DNA of 64,000 nt from Fidelibacterota bacterium (GCA_020354025.1 CP070638.1:719999-783998), one strand, 5' to 3'. Numbered from the stretch's first letter, positions 35,478 through 47,211 are shown. Numbers and translations: made by a program. Notes: generated from the letters alone by a model not told the origin.

Positions 35478-36666
35478 AGGCTTGAATCTTTCGGTAAAGG
35501 GTTCGTTCGGCGATGCCCAAGGCCTGGGCGGTGCGTCGCCGGTTATGGTTGAATCTAATCAGCGTTTGCTGGATGAGCTCCCTCTCCAGTTCTTCTACGG
35601 TAATCTCCCCCGCCGCCTCTGGATCAATCAGCGGCCGGGATTCAATATGGGTGACATCTTCGGCGAAAACCACCGCCTTTTCGCCTTCGCCTACCAAGGG
35701 TACTGGCGATGGCAGGTACGGATCCACCGGGCTTCCCGGCACCTTCAGCCCGGCAGCCAGCTGTTTCAGATCACTCAGGTCCTGCCGGATGAACAGCAGC
35801 TGCCGTAGGATCAACTCGCGGTCCGACTGCTCCGGGGGAGTGTCCACTACCACAGGCAGGGTTTGGCTGGCGGTATAACCGCTGGCCTTGATCTGCGTGG
35901 AGAGCATCTCGGGCGTGATACGCTCGCCGGGATTCAGCGCCAGGATGCTCTCTACCACATTTTTTAGCTCCCGCACATTACCCGGCCAGCCATAGGCCTT
36001 CAGATACCTGATGGCCTCGGGCGTAAAACCCTTGAAGGCCAAGTCGTTGCGAGTCGCGAACTCCAGCCCGAAGCGCTCCACCAACAGGGGTATATCAACC
36101 GGGTGCTCCCTCAGGGGCGGCAAATTGATTGTCACTGTCTTCAGGCGGAAATAAAGGTCCTGGCGGAAATCACCCCGGCGGGTGTCTTCACCCAGATCCT
36201 TGTTAGTTGCGGTGACAATCCGCACGTCCACCTTACGGGTTACGTTATCTCCCACCCGCATGAACTCCCCCTGCTCGATGACCCGCAGCAGCTTCACCTG
36301 AGTCTCCAGGGGGGTCTCGCCGATCTCGTCCAGGAAGATGGTCCCCTCATTGGCCGCCTCGAAGTAGCCTTTGCGAGTCTCATCGGCACCGGTGAAGGAG
36401 CCCTTCTTATGCCCGAAGAGCTCACTCTCGATGATCCCGGCGGGGATAGCCCCACAGTTGACCGTCACGATAGGCCCGAATTTACGGCGGCTGGCCTTAT
36501 GAATGGCCTTAGCCACCATCTCCTTCCCGGTCCCCGACTCACCGGTTACCAGGACGGAGATGTCGGTCGGGGCGATCTGGGCGACGGTCTGTAGCACTTC
36601 CTGTATTGCCTCCGACTCGCCCAGGATGCCCGACTGGCGCTGTATAGTCTCAATATCCATAGGCAT
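35458..36666 (-). CDS. Sigma-54-dependent transcriptional activator without receiver domain
   Basis: 402 residues. The AAA+ domain starts almost at once: Walker A in VTGESGTGKEMVAKAIH, the GAFTGA loop as GSFTGADE (Ser for Ala), Walker B in GTIFLDEIGE, and the arginine finger region RVGDNVTRKVDVRIV. A linker of about 80 residues follows, then a Fis-type helix-turn-helix (IRFNHNRRRTAQALGIAERTLYRKI). No sensory domain is present, so activity may be set by abundance or a partner. A TTG start at 36687 is possible; ATG at 36666 with an AGGGA upstream is preferred. It is directly followed by lptE. Confidence 0.88.
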   Translation of the reverse strand: MPMDIETIQRQSGILGESEAIQEVLQTVAQIAPTDISVLVTGESGTGKEMVAKAIHKASRRKFGPIVTVNCGAIPAGIIESELFGHKKGSFTGADETRKGYFEAANEGTIFLDEIGETPLETQVKLLRVIEQGEFMRVGDNVTRKVDVRIVTATNKDLGEDTRRGDFRQDLYFRLKTVTINLPPLREHPVDIPLLVERFGLEFATRNDLAFKGFTPEAIRYLKAYGWPGNVRELKNVVESILALNPGERITPEMLSTQIKASGYTASQTLPVVVDTPPEQSDRELILRQLLFIRQDLSDLKQLAAGLKVPGSPVDPYLPSPVPLVGEGEKAVVFAEDVTHIESRPLIDPEAAGEITVEELERELIQQTLIRFNHNRRRTAQALGIAERTLYRKIQAYGLEKK

Positions 36667-36709
36667 AAAACTAGTCCCTATGCTCAATCATACCAGGCAG
36701 TATTAAACA

Positions 36710-37957
36710 TTACCCCCCGATATCCTTCCGATAGAAGCTGCCGGGAAAATCAATGCGGGGGATGTTTTCATAGACCCGCGCCGCCGCTGCGGCTATGGTC
36801 TCCCCCATTCCGACCACATTGAGTACCCGACCCCCGGCGCTCACTAGTTGCCCGTCTCGATCAGCCGTGCCGGCATGATATACGATAATATCCTCATCCA
36901 ACCGCTCCAGGCCGGTAATCGGTTTGCCCTTTTCATACTCGCCGGGGTACCCCTCCGAGGCTACCACCACGCACACAGCCGCTCCGGGCTTGGTGTTTAC
37001 ACTATCAGGTAGGCCTCCAGATAAAGCCTGTTCCACCAGCTCCGACAGGGGCGTCTCGAGCAGGGGCAACACTACCTGGCTCTCAGGGTCGCCCATGCGG
37101 ACGTTGAACTCGATCACGTAGGGTCTACCATCAGCAATCATCAGGCCGGCGTAGAGGCAGCCGATATACGGACAACCGCGGGCCTTCATACCGTCAACAG
37201 CGGGCTTCAGAACAGTCTCCGCTATCTCATCGACAAACTCCGATGTAGCCAGCGGTGAGGGCGCGATGGAGCCCATGCCGCCGGTGTTGGGCCCCAGGTC
37301 ACCGTCATATGCCCGCTTGTAGTCCTGGGCCGTTCCGATGATGACGAAGCTCTCTCCGTCGCACAGAGCAAACACCGACATTTCCGGCCCTGACAGGCAC
37401 TGCTCCACCGACAGGGCCAGCCCGGCCTCGCCGAAAGCCCGCTGATCGAAATACAGATCCAAGGCATCGTCCACATCCGCCTGGGTTTGGCAGATGATAA
37501 CTCCCTTCCCCGCCGCCAAGCCGTCGGCCTTGAGCACGATGGGTAGGCCCATATCCCGCACGGCAGCCTGTGCCTTAGCTTTGGAACGGCAAGCTCGGTA
37601 ATCCGGATGGGGTATGCCCACTTCCCGCATAAAGTCCCGGGCAAAGAGCTTGCTGCTCTCCAGCTGGGCTGCCGCTTGGCTGGGTCCGAAAATCCGCAGC
37701 TCTTCAGTCTGAAGCCGGTCGACGATACCCACCGCCAGCGGCGCTTCAGGACCGACAACGGTCAGGTTGATACCCTCCTTTTCAACTAGTTTCAGCAGGG
37801 AGTTGTGGTCATTGACATCCACCGCTATATTGGTAGCTATATTCGCTGTGCCCGCGTTGCCGGGAGCACAGACCAGATCATGACTTTGTTCCTGTGCGAG
37901 GGACCATACCAGGGCATGCTCACGTCCCCCACTACCTAAAATCAATATTTTCGCCAT
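36710..37957 (-). CDS. purD: Phosphoribosylamine-glycine ligase
   Basis: 415 residues. It catalyses step 2 of purine synthesis, joining glycine to phosphoribosylamine with ATP. It shows the N-domain ILILGSGGREHALVWSLAQ, the ATP-grasp loop LKADGLAAGKGVIIC, GPNTGGMGSIAPSPLA, YVIEFNVRMGDPESQVVLPLL and the C-terminal domain AGGRVLNVVGMG. Full length and intact. It starts right where uvrB ends. Confidence 0.96.
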   Translation of the reverse strand: MAKILILGSGGREHALVWSLAQEQSHDLVCAPGNAGTANIATNIAVDVNDHNSLLKLVEKEGINLTVVGPEAPLAVGIVDRLQTEELRIFGPSQAAAQLESSKLFARDFMREVGIPHPDYRACRSKAKAQAAVRDMGLPIVLKADGLAAGKGVIICQTQADVDDALDLYFDQRAFGEAGLALSVEQCLSGPEMSVFALCDGESFVIIGTAQDYKRAYDGDLGPNTGGMGSIAPSPLATSEFVDEIAETVLKPAVDGMKARGCPYIGCLYAGLMIADGRPYVIEFNVRMGDPESQVVLPLLETPLSELVEQALSGGLPDSVNTKPGAAVCVVVASEGYPGEYEKGKPITGLERLDEDIIVYHAGTADRDGQLVSAGGRVLNVVGMGETIAAAAARVYENIPRIDFPGSFYRKDIGG

Positions 37958-39994
<2,037 letters not shown>

Positions 39995-40385
39995 GGCAGA
40001 CTTCGATGGGGAAATTTACGGCGGGATCAGGGATGAGGAAAGGGAGATGTGGAGAGAAGAATTCCTTGAAGTAATGTGCTATAGTAATTAACATTGACAG
40101 AATAAAACATATGTTATGTTAATATAATCTTAATATTACCAGTATATGTTAACAATATTATTATATATGACGGCTGATACTAGGTATGTTTACTAATCAG
40201 CAAATATCTCGCAACAGACACTGTACTCATGCAAAGTAATATGCCTTATAAAAAGATTATACTAAATCGAGCAGGCATGTTGGTATCGATGGACATTTCG
40301 AGATGAAGCCCGAAGGTTGCCATCGGATTAATTGATGTCCCTGTTATTTCAACAGAGGACATCTATTAGATCGAAAGGAGTAAAA
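39995..40385. other. AT-rich region between uvrB and yegP-like gene
   Basis: About 390 bases between divergent genes. The stretch 40080-40260 is far richer in A/T than its surroundings, with repeated ATATGTTA/GTTAATAT words and short palindromes such as GTTAAC. It should hold both promoters. The right end has CGAAAGGAGTAAAA as the ribosome site for the gene at 40386. No ORF was supported. Confidence 0.45.
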
Positions 40386-40724
40386 ATGGACAATCCGAAA
40401 TTCCAGATCTTTCGCGGCGAGAATGACGAGTTCTACTTCCGGCTGAGAGCCCGGAATGGCGAGATCATTCTCCAGAGCGAGGGGTATGTGAACAAGGCTG
40501 GTTGCATAAATGGCATTGCGTCAGTGAAGGAGAACGCACCCGATGATGAGCACTACAAACGGGAAACAGCTGATGATGGCCAGTTATACTTCGTGCTCGT
40601 CGCAGCCAATGGAGAACCCATCGGTACCAGTGAGATGTACACTACCGACCAAGCCCGTGAGAACGGCATCGAGGCCGTGAGAGGTGACGCTCCCGCTGCG
40701 CCCACCGAAGACACGACTTTGTGA
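40386..40724 (+). CDS. YegP/DUF1508 family protein
   Basis: 112 residues made of two tandem copies of the roughly 48-residue DUF1508 unit: FQIFRGENDEFYFRLRARNG then YKRETADDGQLYFVLVAANG. Each is followed by a GY/MYxxxxxxxxGIxxV segment. Family members are small, abundant, stress- or biofilm-linked proteins of unclear function. The ATG at 40386 has a strong AAAGGAG upstream; an ATG 54 bases earlier is in frame but unlikely. It is a single gene, convergent with the ABC permease. Confidence 0.88.
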   Translation: MDNPKFQIFRGENDEFYFRLRARNGEIILQSEGYVNKAGCINGIASVKENAPDDEHYKRETADDGQLYFVLVAANGEPIGTSEMYTTDQARENGIEAVRGDAPAAPTEDTTL

Positions 40725-40865
40725 TCGCTGAGGATGGAGAGCCGACCGTTGCATGTGATTCGCATACCAACATGTAGGTGAATCAAGACTAAGAAAAGAT
40801 GTCTCATCAGAGGTGGAATGGCGTTGGAGGGGACTACAGCAAAGAGCAGGGAGAAAAGAGGCTCC

Positions 40866-42104
40866 TCAACCTACCTTCACCCACCTTACGATCTCGGGCA
40901 GGGTGATTCGCTTGCCGTAGAGCAGGATGGCCGTGCGGAAGATGACCCCCGCCCAGCGCATCATCAGCAACGTGAACAAGGCCAGTACCAGCGCCGTGCC
41001 TGCCACTTCCCACCAGGGCACTTTGGTTACTTCCAGACGGATGATCATCAGGAAGGGCGTCAGGGGCGGGAAGAATGAGGCAATCCGCACCACCAAGGCT
41101 TCGGGGTGGATTATCACATAAGACGAGAATACCAAGGGCAGGATGGGGATCAGGGACAGCAGCCCCACTACCTGCTGGGCCTCCTGCTCGGTCTCGAACA
41201 GGCTACCTACCGAGGCGTAGATGGCGGCGTAGAAGAAGTAACCCAGAATTGCATATAAGATAAAGTATCCCGCTCCCCCGGCGGAGATCAGCTCCACCCC
41301 CCGCCCCACTCCGGCCAGGGAAGCTACCAGCAGGTAGATGGCTATCTGGGTCAGTCCCACCAGACCCAAACCCAGGATCTTACCCGTCATAAGGTCCCGG
41401 CTGGTAATGGACGACAGCAGCATTTCCACCACCCGGCTGCCCCGCTCGGTGATGATACTGCGCATGAGGATCTGAGATGAGAAAAAGACCGCGAAGAACA
41501 GGATCATGACATATATGATGGGGGTCATGAATGCCTGCATTTCATCTATGGCGGACAGGCTTTTCCCCTTGCTGGCATAGCTGGTCCAGGCGATATCCTG
41601 GTTGAGGGTCGCAAGCAATTCGGGATCGACCCGATGGCTCTGAAATGCCGCCTGGGTCCATACGCTCTGAACCGCCCGGCGCAGCTGCTCCTGCTCGAAT
41701 ACGCGCCCCTGATCCCGGGTGACGTAGCTCACCTCTCCTTTTGTGATAAACTCCGGCTCGATCACCAGGTAGGCCTCGATAACACCGGCCTCCAGCAGGG
41801 CTATCGCTTCCGCCCGCTGCCCGTGCCGGCTTTCGCTTTGCAGAATCCAACGAGGATAGAGTGGAATGCCGTCAGAGGTGTTATGGCGCTCATCCAAAAG
41901 CTGGCCGATCTGCCCAGCCCACTCCCCTGATGCGTCAACAATAGCCAGTTCAAGACCCCGCACATCACTCTCATCTATCAGCAGCATCGGCAGGTACATC
42001 ATACCCACAATCAGCAGCGGCATGAGGAGCGTGGAGATGAGAAAGAATTTCGAGCGGATGCGGATGGTATATTCCCACCGCGCCACCAGCCAGGCCGCAT
42101 TCAC
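40866..42104 (-). CDS. ABC-2-type exporter permease (NatB-like)
   Basis: 412 residues. One N-terminal helix (FFLISTLLMPLLIVGMMYLPML) is followed by a large external domain of about 150 residues. Five further helices come from about residue 190, including ITERGSRVVEMLLSSITSRDLMTGKILGLG, the hallmark of the NatB/YhaP branch. With the ATPase just upstream it forms an exporter, in this family often for Na+ or a drug or peptide; the substrate is unknown. The start overlaps the ATPase gene end by four bases. Confidence 0.85.
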   Translation of the reverse strand: MNAAWLVARWEYTIRIRSKFFLISTLLMPLLIVGMMYLPMLLIDESDVRGLELAIVDASGEWAGQIGQLLDERHNTSDGIPLYPRWILQSESRHGQRAEAIALLEAGVIEAYLVIEPEFITKGEVSYVTRDQGRVFEQEQLRRAVQSVWTQAAFQSHRVDPELLATLNQDIAWTSYASKGKSLSAIDEMQAFMTPIIYVMILFFAVFFSSQILMRSIITERGSRVVEMLLSSITSRDLMTGKILGLGLVGLTQIAIYLLVASLAGVGRGVELISAGGAGYFILYAILGYFFYAAIYASVGSLFETEQEAQQVVGLLSLIPILPLVFSSYVIIHPEALVVRIASFFPPLTPFLMIIRLEVTKVPWWEVAGTALVLALFTLLMMRWAGVIFRTAILLYGKRITLPEIVRWVKVG

Positions 42105-43009
42105 TCTAGTCCCCCCTTAACGGCCTTAATGAAAATCTCCTCCAATGTGGATTCCCGCACTTTGAACTCCAGCACCCGGCCCAGGTCCATCAGCCCTTTA
42201 AGGGTTGGTGCCAAACCCCGCTTGAGTTCACCTGCAACGGTGCTGTCCCTGGTTTCCGGGGCGGCCAACCAGCGATCAACGCCCTCAGGGATGCTCCTAT
42301 CGAAGGTTACCTCCACGCGTTGCTCGCTATGGGCACCCTTGACATCTACCAGGCTGCCCTCCAGCACTACCCGCCCCCGGTCAATGAGGCAGATAGCCTG
42401 GCAGAGACGCTCCACCTGTTCCATCTGGTGGGAAGAGAGTAGGATGGTGGCACCCCCGGCCTGGAGTTCGGTTATGATTTCTTTCAGGACGATCTGGTTC
42501 ACAGGGTCCAAACCGACGAAGGGTTCGTCGAGGATCACAACCTCCGGCTCATGGACGATGGCAGCAATGAACTGAGCCTTCTGCTGGTTGCCTTTGGAAA
42601 GCGTCTGGATATTTTTCTGGGCGTAGTCCTGAAGCTCGAACCGTTCCAGGTAGGCATCCACCCGACCGGCTGCTTCGGAGAATGTCAGTCCCTTCAGCCG
42701 GGCCAGGTAGACGAGCGTCTCCCGAAGGCGGGTCTTCTGATATAGACCCCGTTCCTCTGGTAGATACCCAAACCTTCGGCTTTCCAATCGGGTTATGGGT
42801 TGTCCCTGGTATTGGACTTCCCCATTATCCGCGCCCAAGATACCCATGACAATACGGATGATGGTGGTCTTCCCCGCCCCATTGGGACCCAGCAGTCCGA
42901 AGCTGGCTCCTGGCGCTACTTTGAACGAGACATCATCAACCGCAACGAGGCCATTGAAGTTCTTCACCAGGCGGCTAATGTCGAGACCCTGGCTGTCGCT
43001 GGGAGGCAT
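42101..43009 (-). CDS. ABC transporter ATP-binding protein (NatA-like)
   Basis: 302 residues. Walker A is GLLGPNGAGKTTIIRI (near residue 36), the Q-loop is in FGYLPEERGLY, the signature is LSKGNQQKAQF (LSKGN in place of LSGGQ), Walker B is VVILDEPFVGLDP, and the H-loop is LLSSHQMEQVERL. The C-terminal extension of about 80 residues fits the NatA/YhaQ branch. It pairs with the permease downstream through a four-base overlap. Confidence 0.9.
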   Translation of the reverse strand: MPPSDSQGLDISRLVKNFNGLVAVDDVSFKVAPGASFGLLGPNGAGKTTIIRIVMGILGADNGEVQYQGQPITRLESRRFGYLPEERGLYQKTRLRETLVYLARLKGLTFSEAAGRVDAYLERFELQDYAQKNIQTLSKGNQQKAQFIAAIVHEPEVVILDEPFVGLDPVNQIVLKEIITELQAGGATILLSSHQMEQVERLCQAICLIDRGRVVLEGSLVDVKGAHSEQRVEVTFDRSIPEGVDRWLAAPETRDSTVAGELKRGLAPTLKGLMDLGRVLEFKVRESTLEEIFIKAVKGGLE

Positions 43010-43014
43010 AGGGT

Positions 43015-44094
43015 TTAACGGGATGTGACGTACTTAATTAAAGTCCGGCCGATGAAGGTGTTGTCCACTACCGCGTCAAACGCTTCTCCGCCCGGCCCGG
43101 TGGCAAAGATGGGCACCAGGTTACCGGTATGACTTTTGGTGATCCAGGCAGCGACCAGGCCGTTATCCGTTTCCCCTTCTCGTAAGGCTAATCCCCCGGT
43201 CTCATGATCGGCTACCAGCACCACTAGGACCTGCGGATGGGCCGCCTGGTAGGCAAGCAGCGCGTTGATCAGATAGTTAAGTGAGGCCATCTCGCCTTTG
43301 ACATAATCATGGTCGTTATCGTGGCCACCCCAGTCCACCTGACTCTCCTCAACCATAAGGAAGAAACCGTCGGGATCACTTTCGAGGATCTCCAGCGCTC
43401 TAAGGGCCATGGCTGTGGTAGTAGGCTGCCGCCCCTCATTTGACGGCGGCAGACCACTTTCAGCAAACAGTCCGACTACCGGGCGGTTTGCGTTGATGGG
43501 TTCTTCAAGACTAGCTACGACCTGCACGCCACGGGTGGCCATGGCATCCAATAGGTCCGCATCCTGCTCTCCCCCTTCAGCTTTGGATTGAAAATACTTG
43601 CGGCCGCCACCAAATAGGACCATGACTCCCGCCTGAGTAAGCTGCCGGGCGATCTCGTCGTGCCTACTACGAGAATCGACGTGCGTGGCGAAGGCAGCGG
43701 GCGTGGCGCTGGTTATGGTGGAGGTAGCAACCAATCCCGTAGCCAGGCCTTTCTCACGGGCATACTCCAGGACTGTCTTGAGAGGCTGCCTATTATTGTC
43801 CACTGCGATAGCACCTTTGTAGGTTTTTACGCCCGTGGCCAGGGCGGTACTGCCAGCAGCTGAGTCAGTTACTTTCGCCTTATCAGAGGGATGAGTAGCC
43901 ATAAGCCCTACGTGCTGGAACGCGACTGGTGCATAACGTTCGTTATGATAATATGAGAGAGTGTGTTGGCCGATACCCGTCCCATCAGCGATAACAAGCA
44001 CAATAGAGTGCGGGAGGTCCTGGCCGATTGACCGAGCCAGCAGAACAGCCACTAACGTCAGAATAAGTAGTGATCTATGCTTTGATTGTCCCAT
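43015..44094 (-). CDS. Alkaline phosphatase (PhoA family)
   Basis: 359 residues with a signal peptide (SLLILTLVAVLLARSIG). The first metal Asp is in IVLVIADGTGIG, the phospho-Ser nucleophile in VTDSAAGSTALATGVKT, and later ligands are in DWGGHDNDHD and VADHETGG. It hydrolyses phosphomonoesters outside the inner membrane. It is somewhat shorter than E. coli PhoA. No Pho box was identified. It precedes the NatAB genes with a 5-base gap, so the three may be one transcript. Confidence 0.92.
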   Translation of the reverse strand: MGQSKHRSLLILTLVAVLLARSIGQDLPHSIVLVIADGTGIGQHTLSYYHNERYAPVAFQHVGLMATHPSDKAKVTDSAAGSTALATGVKTYKGAIAVDNNRQPLKTVLEYAREKGLATGLVATSTITSATPAAFATHVDSRSRHDEIARQLTQAGVMVLFGGGRKYFQSKAEGGEQDADLLDAMATRGVQVVASLEEPINANRPVVGLFAESGLPPSNEGRQPTTTAMALRALEILESDPDGFFLMVEESQVDWGGHDNDHDYVKGEMASLNYLINALLAYQAAHPQVLVVLVADHETGGLALREGETDNGLVAAWITKSHTGNLVPIFATGPGGEAFDAVVDNTFIGRTLIKYVTSR

Positions 44095-44188
44095 CCGTCC
44101 TATCTGGTTTCAAGAGTATTGGCTCATTGGTTACAACCTAGCTGAATAGTAACCGTCACTGCTGACGACTTGGCGGCACAGCCCGGTA

Positions 44189-45397
44189 TCAGGTAATCTT
44201 CAAAAACCGTCGCTTGCCTACTTTGACAGTACCCGTTGTGCCTTTCCTGACGGCAAAGTTTGGATCGTTGATCACCTCATCATCAAGGCGCACGGCCCCC
44301 TGAGAAATCAGTCGTCGCCCCTCGCCGTTGGTAGCAACCAAGCCCGCATCCTTCAGCACCTGTACCAGAAAGACCTCATTGGACTTCATCTGATATTCGG
44401 GCATTTCCTCCGGCAGCTCCTTCTGTATGAACAGCCGGTCGAAGGCCTGCTCTGCTTCGCAGGCGACGTCATCGTTGTGGTAGAGGGCAACGATCTCCCG
44501 GGCCAGCCGGCGCTTGGCATCCCTGGGATTTGCCTTTGCACCATCCAAGCCACTACGCAGAGATTCTAGATCACCAGTCGTAATATCGGTACAATATTCG
44601 AAGTAGGGAACGATCAGTGTATCGGGAATGGACATGGTCTTCCCGTACATCTGATCCGGGGGATCGGTGAGGGCAATGTAGTTATCCAGGGACTTAGACA
44701 TCTTCTCCTTGCCGTCGGTCCCCTCAATTAGCGGGGTGATAATCACTACCTGAGGTGTTTGCTCGTATTCCCGTTGGAAGTCCCGAGCTACCAGCAGGTT
44801 GAAGGTCTGGTCGGTGCCACCAAGCTCAACGTCGGCCTCCAGCGCTACCGAATCATATGCCTGGGCTACTGGGTATAACAGCTCATGGAGGGAAATGGGG
44901 GTGCCGGCCTGAAAGCGATTGGTGAAGTCATCCCGCTCCAGCATCCGGGCGACGGTGATATGGGAGGTCAGCCGGATCAGGTCGGCGAAGTCGAGCTGAC
45001 CGAGCCATTCGGAATTGTAGATGATCCGCAGCCGATCCTCTCTCAGCACCAGTGTGGCCTGCTCATAGTAGCTCTGTCCGTTCTTGCGGGTCTCTTCCAA
45101 TGTGAGGGGCGGGCGGGTTTTGTTGCGACCACTGGGATCGCCGATCATGGCGGTAAAATCGCCCACTACCAGGATAGCCTCGTGGCCGAGATCCTGGAAA
45201 TGCCTCAGCTTGCGCAGAACCACCGCATGGCCCAGGTGCAGATCAGGCCGGCTGGGGTCGCAGCCCAGCTTGACCTTGAGCGGACATTTCGATTGGCGCG
45301 ACTGTTCCAGCTTCAGGATCAGCTCTTCCTCGGGTATAATCCGTTCCACCCCCCGCTTGAGGAGGTCCATCTGCTCATTAACAGTAGGGAATGCCAT
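44189..45397 (-). CDS. tyrS: Tyrosyl-tRNA synthetase
   Basis: 402 residues, class I. The HIGH motif is HLGHAVVLRK, the KMSKS motif is KEKMSKSLDN, and the tyrosine pocket is around VALEADVELGGTDQTFNLL. A C-terminal S4 RNA-binding domain (RRLISQGAVRLDDEVINDP) is present. The HLGH and KMSKS forms place it in the TyrZ-like bacterial group. No T-box leader is present; smpB ends only six bases upstream, so the two are co-transcribed. Confidence 0.95.
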   Translation of the reverse strand: MAFPTVNEQMDLLKRGVERIIPEEELILKLEQSRQSKCPLKVKLGCDPSRPDLHLGHAVVLRKLRHFQDLGHEAILVVGDFTAMIGDPSGRNKTRPPLTLEETRKNGQSYYEQATLVLREDRLRIIYNSEWLGQLDFADLIRLTSHITVARMLERDDFTNRFQAGTPISLHELLYPVAQAYDSVALEADVELGGTDQTFNLLVARDFQREYEQTPQVVIITPLIEGTDGKEKMSKSLDNYIALTDPPDQMYGKTMSIPDTLIVPYFEYCTDITTGDLESLRSGLDGAKANPRDAKRRLAREIVALYHNDDVACEAEQAFDRLFIQKELPEEMPEYQMKSNEVFLVQVLKDAGLVATNGEGRRLISQGAVRLDDEVINDPNFAVRKGTTGTVKVGKRRFLKIT

Positions 45398-45403
45398 TGA
45401 CTA

Positions 45404-45862
45404 TCAACCCTTATGCCTCTGTTTTACTTCCCGCTCGATCTGGCGCTTTATATTACGCTCGGCGATATCGCGCCGCTTATCGTGCAGCTGCTTGCCAACG
45501 CAGACAGCGAGCTCCACCTTGGCCCATCCCTCCCGGAAGTAGATCGACAGGGGAATGAGGGTCTGCCCCTTGATCTCAGCGGCTTTGCGCAGCTTGCGCA
45601 GCTCCCGGTGGTTAAGCAACAGCTTGCGGTCCCTGAGGTTATCGTGGCTTTCATGGCCTGCATGAGAGTAATCCCCGATATGAACACTCACCAGGTACAG
45701 CTCCCGGTCGCGGAAACTGGCGTACCCATCGGACAGGCTCACCCTAGTCTCCCGCAACGCCTTCACTTCCGTACCCAGCAAGGCCAGACCAGCCTCGTAG
45801 GTTTCCAGGATATGATACTGATGACGGGCTTTTCGATTGGTTGCGACAACACGTTTTTCCAC
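45404..45862 (-). CDS. smpB: SsrA-binding protein SmpB
   Basis: 152 residues, full length. It binds tmRNA for rescue of stalled ribosomes. Family segments: RKARHQYHILETYEAGLALLGTEVKALR, SLSDGYASFRDRELYLV, RKLLLNHRELRKL, and a basic C-terminal tail that enters the mRNA channel (KRRDIAERNIKRQIEREVKQRHK). It is followed by tyrS. No tmRNA gene was recognised in this window. Confidence 0.95.
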   Translation of the reverse strand: MEKRVVATNRKARHQYHILETYEAGLALLGTEVKALRETRVSLSDGYASFRDRELYLVSVHIGDYSHAGHESHDNLRDRKLLLNHRELRKLRKAAEIKGQTLIPLSIYFREGWAKVELAVCVGKQLHDKRRDIAERNIKRQIEREVKQRHKG

Positions 45863-46143
45863 TGTAGCTCCAGGGCGGGTGAATTTAGACGCCGGACGGA
45901 AGATCCTTCAAGGGGAATCCAGCCTTCGGAATGGCTCCTTCTTTCAGTGGCTCCCAATAATTGCAGAAAGTAGTGGAGAATGAAAAGTGAGGGTAAAGGG
46001 GCGAGGTGTACGTAAAGAAATCATGCTGAGGTTCCCCGGGACCAAATCCTGACCGGTGAGCTCGTATCCGTCCGAAACGCCTACTTTTTACTGAAGATAC
46101 CAGCCTTAGGAGTAAACTGCTATCATCCATCTCTCTGCAACTG

Positions 46144-47211
46144 TCAACTGCCCATGTAAAAGCCTGCCCCCTTGGTACTCAGCCGGATACGAAGCAGGTA
46201 CATATCAGCGGTGATGTAGAGCGTGGAGCCGTCGTCACCAAAGGCGCAGTTGGCCGTAGCCTGCCCGGTCACGATGGTGCCAAGATGGGTACCGTCGGGA
46301 CTGAAGACTAGCACGCCGCCGGGGCCGGTGGCAAAGAGGTTGCCGCCCCTATCTATCTTTAGACCGTCTGGCAATCCAGGTCGTTTACCAATCCATTCCG
46401 TCACGTCGTAAAATATCCGTCCATTAGTGATACTGCCATCGGACTGTACATCATATGCCATCCACAACGATCGTTGCGGGTCGGAGTTAGCCACGTAGAG
46501 AACCTTCTCATCAGGTGAGAAGGCTATGCCGTTGGGACGTGACAGCTCCTTTGTCAGCAGCGTCAACCGGCCATCCCTGGACAGCCGGTAGACGCCCTGG
46601 AAGTCGAGTTCCCGGGCCGGATCATCGACGTTCTTTTCCAGCCCATAGGGAGGATCGGTAAAATACAGGTCGCCGCTGCTGTGGTAGACGGCGTCGTTGG
46701 GACTGTTGAGACGCTTGTCCTGGTAGTGGTCAGCCAAGGTGATGTACCTAGGTTCGGGCTGTTCCAGGGGCGCATCGAGGCGAGCCATGCGCCGGTCGCC
46801 ATGCTGGCATAACACCAGCCGACCTTCGGGATCCAGCAGTAGACCGTTGGAACCCACTTCACCCCCGCGCGGTGTGGTCCCGGTGTATCCTGAGGGCTTA
46901 AGGAACAAGCTCAGATCCTCTCCCTCCTTCCATTTGAAGATCGAATTGGGAGGAATGTCTGAAAAGAGCAGGTACTTGCCCTTGGGGACCCAGACCGGCC
47001 CCTCCGACCAGTCAAATCCTTCGGCCAGCACCTCGAGCCCGGCGTCCATCGGGACGAGTTCGTCCATTCTCGGATCAAGCCGCTCGATGCTACCGATGGT
47101 GCGGTAGTACTGACTTCCTATTGAAGCGTCGGACTTTTCTTTATTTGTGCAACCAGCGCAGAGAGCAGCCAAAAAGGCCAGTATTGCAGTGTTCGTGAGT
47201 GTATATAACAT
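46144..47211 (-). CDS. SMP-30/gluconolactonase-family lipoprotein
   Basis: 355 residues. The signal peptide ends in a probable lipobox (LCAGC). The rest is one six-bladed propeller with the family segments EGPVWVPKGKYLLFSDIPPN, NGLLLDPEGRLVLCQHGDRR, RLNSPNDAVYHSSGDLYFTDPPYG and LSRPNGIAFSPDEKVLYVANS. The Glu and Asn/Asp metal ligands are among them. It probably hydrolyses a sugar lactone in the periplasm. AGGAG nine bases before the ATG supports the start. It is upstream of smpB but separated by 281 bases. Confidence 0.88.
   Translation of the reverse strand: MLYTLTNTAILAFLAALCAGCTNKEKSDASIGSQYYRTIGSIERLDPRMDELVPMDAGLEVLAEGFDWSEGPVWVPKGKYLLFSDIPPNSIFKWKEGEDLSLFLKPSGYTGTTPRGGEVGSNGLLLDPEGRLVLCQHGDRRMARLDAPLEQPEPRYITLADHYQDKRLNSPNDAVYHSSGDLYFTDPPYGLEKNVDDPARELDFQGVYRLSRDGRLTLLTKELSRPNGIAFSPDEKVLYVANSDPQRSLWMAYDVQSDGSITNGRIFYDVTEWIGKRPGLPDGLKIDRGGNLFATGPGGVLVFSPDGTHLGTIVTGQATANCAFGDDGSTLYITADMYLLRIRLSTKGAGFYMGS

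Noticed and set aside
39995-40385. Replication origin in the AT-rich region
   Set aside because: No DnaA-box cluster (TTATCCACA) was seen and no dnaA, dnaN or gidA gene is nearby.
45885-46130. 81-codon frame upstream of smpB
   Set aside because: No ribosome site, odd composition and no family; it lies in what is probably the smpB promoter region.
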